From the NCBI GenBank assembly GCA_003141315.1, contig PLLP01000006.1, positions 772-64,771 of the forward strand: DNA of 64,000 bases. Reading direction: 5' to 3'. The stretch comes from Phycisphaerales bacterium (GTDB lineage: Bacteria > Planctomycetota > Phycisphaerae > Sedimentisphaerales > Anaerobacaceae). The translations under genes were made by a program, and so were the position numbers. Below are positions 58,499-64,000 of the stretch, in pieces. Each line of letters starts with the position of its first letter. Positions within the stretch are counted from its first letter, which is position 1. The notes beneath the pieces are model-generated. The model was not told where the DNA came from. It saw nothing but the letters and a program-made list of their open reading frames with translations, and made no database searches.

Positions 58499-60240
58499 AT
58501 TGGTTCAATCTTGTCCAAACTGCCATTTTTCTCAGTGCACTGCTTTTGTTAGTTAAGCCGCTGGGCATCTATATGGCACTGGTTTATGAAGGTAAACCTG
58601 CCGGACTCAATGTATGGCTGGCGCCGGTGGAAAGATGGATTTACCGGCTGTCCTTCATTAAACCTGATATGTCTATGTCCTGGAAGACTTACGCAGCGGC
58701 AGTGATGTTGTTTAATATTATAGGCATTATTGTTGTCTATGCCCTGCAGCGTTTACAGGCATACCTCTTTTTAAACCCGATGTCTATACCGGCAGTACCG
58801 CCGGATTTGGCATTCAACACTGCGGTCAGTTTCGCCACGAACACGAACTGGCAAAGTTACGGTGGCGAGACAACGTTGAGCTACCTTACCCAGATGCTGG
58901 CATTGACAGTGCAGAATTTTGTTTCCGCGGCAACGGGTATGGCGATACTTGCAGCCTTAATCAGGGGATTTGTTCAAAAACAGGTAGAAACAATTGGTAA
59001 CTTCTGGGTGGATTTAGTCAGGTCAACAATCTATGTTTTAATTCCTCTCGCCTTGATTCTATCTTTGATTTTAGTATCACAGGGAGTTGTCCAGACCTTC
59101 AAATCGAGCGCAAAAGTCGCTCTGCTTCAGCCGACAAAAGACGCGGATGGGAAAATTATTTCAGAGCAGACTCTTGCCCTTGGCCCCGCTGCCTCGCAGG
59201 TTGCCATTAAACAATTGGGCACCAACGGAGGAGGCTTTTTTAACGTCAACTCCGCTCACCCTTACGAGAACCCAACGGCATTATCAAATTTTCTGGAAAC
59301 TCTCGCGATACTCCTGATACCGGCCGCCCTGTGCTACACCTTCGGATTTATGGTCAGGGACAGGCGTCAGGGCTGGGCAATTCTTGCAGCCATGCTGATT
59401 ATTTTTATCCCCTGCCTATTAAGCTGCATATACTTCGAACAAAAAGGTAACCCATTGTTTGACCGTTTGGGCGTGGACCAAAATGCAACGGCGTTACAGC
59501 CCGGCGGAAATATGGAGGGAAAAGAAGCACGATTCGGCGTCACCAGTTCGGCTGTCTGGGCAACAGCCACCACGGCGGCTTCCAACGGCTCGGTCAATTC
59601 AATGCACGATTCCTATATGCCTCTGGGCGGTTTAATCCCGATGTGGCTTATGCAATTGGGAGAAGTGATTTTCGGAGGCGTTGGCTCAGGTCTTTACGGA
59701 ATGATTGCGTTTGTTATTATCGCCGTTTTTATTGCGGGCCTTATGATTGGCCGAACACCCGAATACCTCGGCAAAAAAATTGAATCTTACGAAATGAAAA
59801 TGGCGTCCCTTATGATTTTAATCCCGCCCATACTTGTTCTTGTCGGGACAGCAGTTTCAGTTGTTTTACCTCAGGCCAAACAGGCAATTTTCAATCCCGG
59901 CACGCACGGCTTCAGCGAAATATTGTATGCCTTTTCCTCAACAGCAAACAATAACGGAAGCGCGTTCGCAGGTTTATCTACCAACAATTTCTTTTATAAT
60001 TTAACTCTGGGGTTAGTGATGTTTTTCGCCAGATACTGGCTGGTGATACCGATACTGGCAATTGCAGGCTCACTGTCGAGAAAAAAAGTTGTCCCCGCAA
60101 CCCAGGGGACTTTGCCGACGCATACGCCTCTTTTTATTTTATTCCTCGTAATGGTCGTCTTAATCGTCGGCGCCCTGACCTTTTTCCCTGCTCTTGCACT
60201 TGGCCCGATTGTCGAGCACCTGATGCTGGGCGGAGGTTAA
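58495..60240 (+). CDS. kdpA: Potassium-transporting ATPase subunit KdpA
   Basis: A 581-residue polytopic channel-like subunit that binds and moves potassium. The selectivity-filter repeats are visible in FATNTNWQSYGGETTLSY, QLGTNGGGFFNVNSAHPYENPTALSN, GGLIPMWLMQLGEVIFGGVGSGLYG and FSSTANNNGSAFAGL. The reading frame is open further upstream, but the GTG at 58495, overlapping the kdpF stop and preceded by GGAG, gives the normal N-terminus (NWFNLVQTAIF). Confidence 0.96.
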   Translation: MNWFNLVQTAIFLSALLLLVKPLGIYMALVYEGKPAGLNVWLAPVERWIYRLSFIKPDMSMSWKTYAAAVMLFNIIGIIVVYALQRLQAYLFLNPMSIPAVPPDLAFNTAVSFATNTNWQSYGGETTLSYLTQMLALTVQNFVSAATGMAILAALIRGFVQKQVETIGNFWVDLVRSTIYVLIPLALILSLILVSQGVVQTFKSSAKVALLQPTKDADGKIISEQTLALGPAASQVAIKQLGTNGGGFFNVNSAHPYENPTALSNFLETLAILLIPAALCYTFGFMVRDRRQGWAILAAMLIIFIPCLLSCIYFEQKGNPLFDRLGVDQNATALQPGGNMEGKEARFGVTSSAVWATATTAASNGSVNSMHDSYMPLGGLIPMWLMQLGEVIFGGVGSGLYGMIAFVIIAVFIAGLMIGRTPEYLGKKIESYEMKMASLMILIPPILVLVGTAVSVVLPQAKQAIFNPGTHGFSEILYAFSSTANNNGSAFAGLSTNNFFYNLTLGLVMFFARYWLVIPILAIAGSLSRKKVVPATQGTLPTHTPLFILFLVMVVLIVGALTFFPALALGPIVEHLMLGGG

Positions 60241-60252
60241 TAGAGGTTTTCT

Positions 60253-62328
60253 ATGAGTAAATCGCAAAAAGCAAAATCCTTGTTTGAGCCGTCTATCGTG
60301 TGGCCGGCAATCATCGATTCGATGAAAAAACTGGACCCAAGACATCAAATTAAAAATCCCGTGATGTTCGTGGTTTTAATTGGAAGTATATTGACCACAG
60401 GATTATGGCTTCAGGCTCTTTTGGGATACGGCGAGGCCCCCGCGGGTTTTATCCTGGCTGTCTCTTTGTGGCTGTGGTTCACTCTTCTTTTCGCCAATTT
60501 TTCAGAGGCTATGGCCGAAGGTCGAGGAAAAGCCCAGGCCGCAAGCCTGCGACGTGTACGAAGAGATACCCCGGCAAAAAAACTTCTAAAACCAAAATAT
60601 GGCTCAACCTATGAGACTGTTTCCGCTACAACGCTTCGTAAAGGAGATGTAGTCCTCGTAGAGGCAGGCGATTTTATCCCGATGGATGGCGAAATCATCG
60701 ATGGAGTAGCCTCTGTCGATGAAAGCGCTATTACAGGAGAAAGCGCACCGGTCATTCGTGAAAGCGGCGGCGACCGCTCCGCAGTTACAGGCGGGACACG
60801 CGTTCTCTCCGACTGGCTCGTAGTTCGCATAAGTGCAAATCCAGGTCAAACCTTCCTCGACCACATGATTGCTATGGTCGAGGGAGCAAAAAGACAAAAA
60901 ACTCCAAATGAAATCGCCCTCAGCATCCTGCTGGCGGTCTTTACGCTTATTTTTCTTCTGGCTACGGTTACGCTCCTGCCGTTTTCCATTTACAGCGTTA
61001 CAACTTCCGGGCACGGAAATCCTGTCACCGTGACTGTGCTGGTTGCATTGCTCGTCTGTCTTATCCCGACCACTATCGGCGGCTTGCTTCCGGCAATAGG
61101 CATAGCAGGTATGGATAGAATGATTCAGGCCAATGTTGTTGCCGCTTCCGGCCGTGCGGTAGAGGCTGCCGGCGATGTGGATGTTTTGCTTCTGGATAAA
61201 ACCGGAACCATAACACTCGGCAACAGGCAGGCGGTGGACTTTATACCAGCCTGGGGATTGACCGTTGAATCGCTGGCAGATGCAGCACAGCTTGCCTCTC
61301 TATCAGATGAGACCCCGGAAGGGCGAAGTATTGTCGTATTGGCCAAGGAAAAATATCGTATAAGAGAGCGTCATATCCTTGAGCTTAACGCAAAATTTAT
61401 CCCCTTTACTGCTCAGACACGGATGAGCGGGGTGGATTTGGGCGACGGCAGGCAAATCAGAAAAGGTGCGGTTGAAGCCATCGAAGCATACGTAAATAAA
61501 CTCGGCGGCTCATTTCCCGAAGACTTAAAATCAACCATCGAATCCATATCCAAAAGCGGAGGCACTCCTCTTGTTGTGGCTGAACAAACGCGAGTGCTTG
61601 GCGTCATTCACCTCAAGGACATCGTAAAAGGCGGTATCAGGGAGCGTTTCGCAGAACTTCGACGAATGGGAATTAAAACCGTAATGATTACCGGCGACAA
61701 CCACCTGACCGCAGCGGCGATTGCTGCAGAAGCCGGCATGGATGATTTCCTCGCCCAGGCCACTCCTGAAACCAAGCTTAAGCTTATCCGCGAAATGCAG
61801 GCAGGCGGAAGGCTCGTTGCTATGACAGGCGATGGAACCAACGATGCTCCCGCGCTTGCACAGGCGGATGTCGCCGTCGCTATGAATACAGGTACTCAGG
61901 CCGCCAAAGAGGCGGGAAACCTGGTCGACCTTGATTCCAACCCCACAAAACTTATTGAAATCGTAAAAATCGGAAAGCAGCTTCTTATGACTCGCGGCTC
62001 TTTAACCACATTCAGCATCGCCAACGATGTATCAAAATACTTCGCAATTATACCGGCTGCTTTCGTCAGCACCTATCCGGCCCTTGCAACGCTTAATATT
62101 ATGCGTCTTGCCACACCCGCCAGTGCTGTCTTATCGGCGGTTATTTTTAACGCGATCATTATCATTTTTCTTATCCCGCTTGCACTGCGCGGCGTGCCTT
62201 ACAAGCCGAAGCCCGCAAACAGCCTTTTACGGAATAATCTCCTGGTTTACGGACTCGGCGGAATTATCGCCCCATTTATAGGCATTAAATTGATTGATAT
62301 GATTCTCGTTGTTTTACATTTAGTCTGA
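60253..62328 (+). CDS. kdpB: Potassium-transporting ATPase subunit KdpB
   Basis: A 691-residue P-type ATPase subunit powering potassium uptake. Motifs are the actuator [25 protein letters not shown] (TGES), the phosphorylation site [16 protein letters not shown], nucleotide-binding [12 protein letters not shown], and the hinge [18 protein letters not shown] followed by [33 protein letters not shown]. It starts 12 bp after kdpA with GAGG upstream. Confidence 0.97.
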   Translation: MSKSQKAKSLFEPSIVWPAIIDSMKKLDPRHQIKNPVMFVVLIGSILTTGLWLQALLGYGEAPAGFILAVSLWLWFTLLFANFSEAMAEGRGKAQAASLRRVRRDTPAKKLLKPKYGSTYETVSATTLRKGDVVLVEAGDFIPMDGEIIDGVASVDESAITGESAPVIRESGGDRSAVTGGTRVLSDWLVVRISANPGQTFLDHMIAMVEGAKRQKTPNEIALSILLAVFTLIFLLATVTLLPFSIYSVTTSGHGNPVTVTVLVALLVCLIPTTIGGLLPAIGIAGMDRMIQANVVAASGRAVEAAGDVDVLLLDKTGTITLGNRQAVDFIPAWGLTVESLADAAQLASLSDETPEGRSIVVLAKEKYRIRERHILELNAKFIPFTAQTRMSGVDLGDGRQIRKGAVEAIEAYVNKLGGSFPEDLKSTIESISKSGGTPLVVAEQTRVLGVIHLKDIVKGGIRERFAELRRMGIKTVMITGDNHLTAAAIAAEAGMDDFLAQATPETKLKLIREMQAGGRLVAMTGDGTNDAPALAQADVAVAMNTGTQAAKEAGNLVDLDSNPTKLIEIVKIGKQLLMTRGSLTTFSIANDVSKYFAIIPAAFVSTYPALATLNIMRLATPASAVLSAVIFNAIIIIFLIPLALRGVPYKPKPANSLLRNNLLVYGLGGIIAPFIGIKLIDMILVVLHLV

Positions 62329-62338
62329 AGGTGTTGAA

Positions 62339-62917
62339 ATGTTTAAAGAGCAGATTAAACCGGCCATTCTTTCTTTTTTGATCTTAACGATTATTACAGG
62401 CGTTCTTTATCCACTGGTTGTTACGGGGATTGCTAAAGTTTTTTTCCCCAAACAAGCCAACGGCAGCCTGATTTACAGAAACCAAAAGCCAATCGGTTCA
62501 TCACTTATCGGCCAGCCCTTTGATAATCCCAAATATTTCTGGGGTCGCCCTTCGGCAACGTCTCCGGTTGCATTTAACGCATCGGCCTCATCGGGCTCTA
62601 ATCTGGGCCCCTTAAATTCCGCATTAGCTGAAACGATAACAAATCGCATCAAACTGTATAAAGCTGCTGACCCCAATAACACTGCCCCTGTTCCGGTTGA
62701 CCTTGTTACCTCTTCAGCAAGCGGGTTAGACCCACACATCAGCCTGGCCGCCGCCTTTTATCAGATTTCTCGCGTTGCTCGCCACCGGAACTTATCGCAG
62801 GATACCGTTAAGAAAATTGTCCTTCAGCATACAAAGGGACGCCTAATGGCAATTATTGGAGAGCCGGTCGTAAATGTCCTCGAAGTGAATTTAGAATTAG
62901 ATGAGTATAAAAAATAG
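62339..62917 (+). CDS. kdpC: Potassium-transporting ATPase subunit KdpC
   Basis: A 192-residue single-helix subunit (ILSFLILTIITGVLYPLVVTGIAKVFFPKQANGSLI). It has YFWGRPSATSPVAFNASASSGSNLGP, DLVTSSASGLDPHISLAAAFYQ and a C-terminal VNVLEVNLELD, typical of KdpC, which assists KdpB. It starts 10 bp after kdpB. Confidence 0.96.
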   Translation: MFKEQIKPAILSFLILTIITGVLYPLVVTGIAKVFFPKQANGSLIYRNQKPIGSSLIGQPFDNPKYFWGRPSATSPVAFNASASSGSNLGPLNSALAETITNRIKLYKAADPNNTAPVPVDLVTSSASGLDPHISLAAAFYQISRVARHRNLSQDTVKKIVLQHTKGRLMAIIGEPVVNVLEVNLELDEYKK

Positions 62918-62954
62918 GTTGTTTTGAAACCAAAGAAAAGGTATTACAAAAAGA

Positions 62955-64000
62955 ATGGAACGTCCTAATCCGGATGAAATCCTGGCAAGGGTTAATGCCG
63001 AAGAAACACATCGCGGCAGGCTCAAAGTCTTCTTCGGAGCGGTGGCAGGCGTAGGAAAAACCTACACAATGCTCGAGTCCGCAAGGCTTAGAAAAAAAGA
63101 AGGTGTCGATGTTGTCGTCGGATACATTGAAACTCACAAGCGGGCCGAGACAGAGGCCCTTCTTGAAGGCCTCGAAATCCTGCCACCCAGGTTCATCGAA
63201 TATAAGAATGTCCGGCTGCGAGAGTTTGACATCGACGCCGCCTTAAAGAGGAAACCCTCTCTTATCCTGGTCGATGAGCTGGCACACTCCAATGCCCCGG
63301 GCTCGCGACACCTGAAACGTCTGCAGGATATCGAAGAGCTTCTCGATGCGGGCATTGATGTTTATACGACTTTGAATGTTCAGCATTGCGAAAGCGTCAA
63401 TGACATTGTCTATCAGGTTACAGGCGTAATAGTCCGCGAAACTGTTCCCGATACGTTCATCGAAACCGCCAACGAAATAGAGCTTGTGGACCTTCCTACT
63501 GAAGAGCTCCTGAAACGCCTCAAGGAAGGGAAAGTTTATCTCGGAGACCAGGCCGAGCGGGCAGCCCGGCACTTCTTCCAGCCGGGAAATTTGATTGCAT
63601 TGCGCCAGCTTGCCCTGCGTTATACCGAACGTAACGTGGATTCCAAACTGCTTTCATACAAACAAGCCCATTCCATTTCAAAGGTTTGGGGCGTGCGAGA
63701 CCGCCTGCTGGTTTGTATTAGCTCAAACCCCGGCGCTATGCGCCTGATTAGAGCCGGCAAAACCATAGCCTCGGATTTGGGGGTCGATTGGATTGTAGCA
63801 TACGTAGAAACTCCCTCCGTACTTTTAAATCAGGAAGATAGAAACAGAATCTCAGAAATGATGCGTTCTGCGGAAAAACTCGGCGCCCAGGTAGTAACGC
63901 TCAGCGGGCAGGATATAGCAGAAACATTGATTTCTTATGCCCGCTCAAAAAATATCACAAAAATAATCGTCGGAAAACCCGGTAAACCCAGATGGCGAGA
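62955..64000 (+). CDS. kdpD: Osmosensitive potassium-channel sensor kinase KdpD (5' part)
   Basis: The ATG at 62955 opens 348 residues that run to the window end. The N-terminal KdpD domain starts NPDEILARVNAEETHRGRLKVFFG and has Walker A GAVAGVGKTYTML and Walker-B-like LILVDELAHSNAPGSRH. The universal-stress-protein-like domain begins VRDRLLVCISSNPGAMRLIRAGKTIASDLG (about residue 245). The membrane and histidine-kinase parts lie beyond the window. KdpD with KdpE activates kdp transcription when potassium is limiting; encoding it in the same riboswitch-led operon implies feedback. Confidence 0.95.
   Translation, partial: MERPNPDEILARVNAEETHRGRLKVFFGAVAGVGKTYTMLESARLRKKEGVDVVVGYIETHKRAETEALLEGLEILPPRFIEYKNVRLREFDIDAALKRKPSLILVDELAHSNAPGSRHLKRLQDIEELLDAGIDVYTTLNVQHCESVNDIVYQVTGVIVRETVPDTFIETANEIELVDLPTEELLKRLKEGKVYLGDQAERAARHFFQPGNLIALRQLALRYTERNVDSKLLSYKQAHSISKVWGVRDRLLVCISSNPGAMRLIRAGKTIASDLGVDWIVAYVETPSVLLNQEDRNRISEMMRSAEKLGAQVVTLSGQDIAETLISYARSKNITKIIVGKPGKPRWR

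Noticed and set aside
63134-63572. Minus-strand open frames at the window end
   Set aside because: Antisense to kdpD, whose KdpD domain and Walker A motif are clear.

Overview
The window looks like chromosomal DNA of an uncultured Planctomycetota bacterium, most likely Phycisphaerae (Sedimentisphaerales/MSBL9-like). This is inferred from content, not from a marker-gene tree. The signs are a secreted multidomain protein ending in a planctomycete-style dockerin-like repeat pair, two PEP-CTERM proteins, a type II secretion operon with PilM/PilN-like GspL and an enlarged secretin, outer-membrane TonB receptors, a GyrA with non-enterobacterial residues in the quinolone pocket, and intergenic DNA rich in the short palindromic repeats common in such genomes. 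I recognised no tRNA, rRNA, CRISPR array, prophage or intact transposase.

Layout. 1-5.6 kb: 5' part of a MoxR ATPase (minus), a small anchored protein, an AprBA-like flavoprotein/ferredoxin pair and two proteins of unknown function, separated by repeat-rich spacers. 5.8-9.5 kb: gyrA and holA. 9.6-14.5 kb: a sodium/solute symporter with an inserted extracytoplasmic domain, a membrane glycosyltransferase, a small internally duplicated membrane protein and a degenerate amidase-like protein. 14.9-17.9 kb: a DUF4954 beta-helix protein and nagB. 18-26 kb: a PEP-CTERM protein, an AlaC-type aminotransferase and two tandem paralogous TonB-dependent receptors. 26-34.5 kb: an anchored protein of unknown function; a minus-strand cluster of S55 peptidase, beta-propeller protein and fumarase alpha subunit; then a plus-strand TPR protein and RluA-type pseudouridine synthase. 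34.5-48.7 kb: a nearly complete type II secretion operon on the minus strand (gspC-like, D, E, F, G, H, I, J, K, L, M). 48.9-57.9 kb: a CBS/Cys-rich/GGDEF diguanylate cyclase, a large beta-propeller/beta-helix/dockerin-like protein with a PEP-CTERM partner, a small helix-turn-helix-like protein and an M14 zinc carboxypeptidase. 58-64 kb: a c-di-AMP (ydaO-type) riboswitch with terminator followed by a 28-aa membrane peptide gene, kdpF, kdpA, kdpB, kdpC and the start of kdpD.

How they fit together. The T2SS can export the signal-peptide proteins nearby (M14 peptidase, dockerin-like protein), while the PEP-CTERM proteins imply an exosortase elsewhere. The kdp block is a high-affinity potassium uptake operon in which an RNA switch and the KdpD sensor both have control points. 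The most informative observations are the complete riboswitch architecture in front of kdp, an in-frame 48-bp repeat insertion with a 9-bp flanking duplication in the M14 gene, related 78-bp inverted-repeat elements, a symporter with an inserted cadherin-like domain, and an amidase-fold protein without its zinc ligands.
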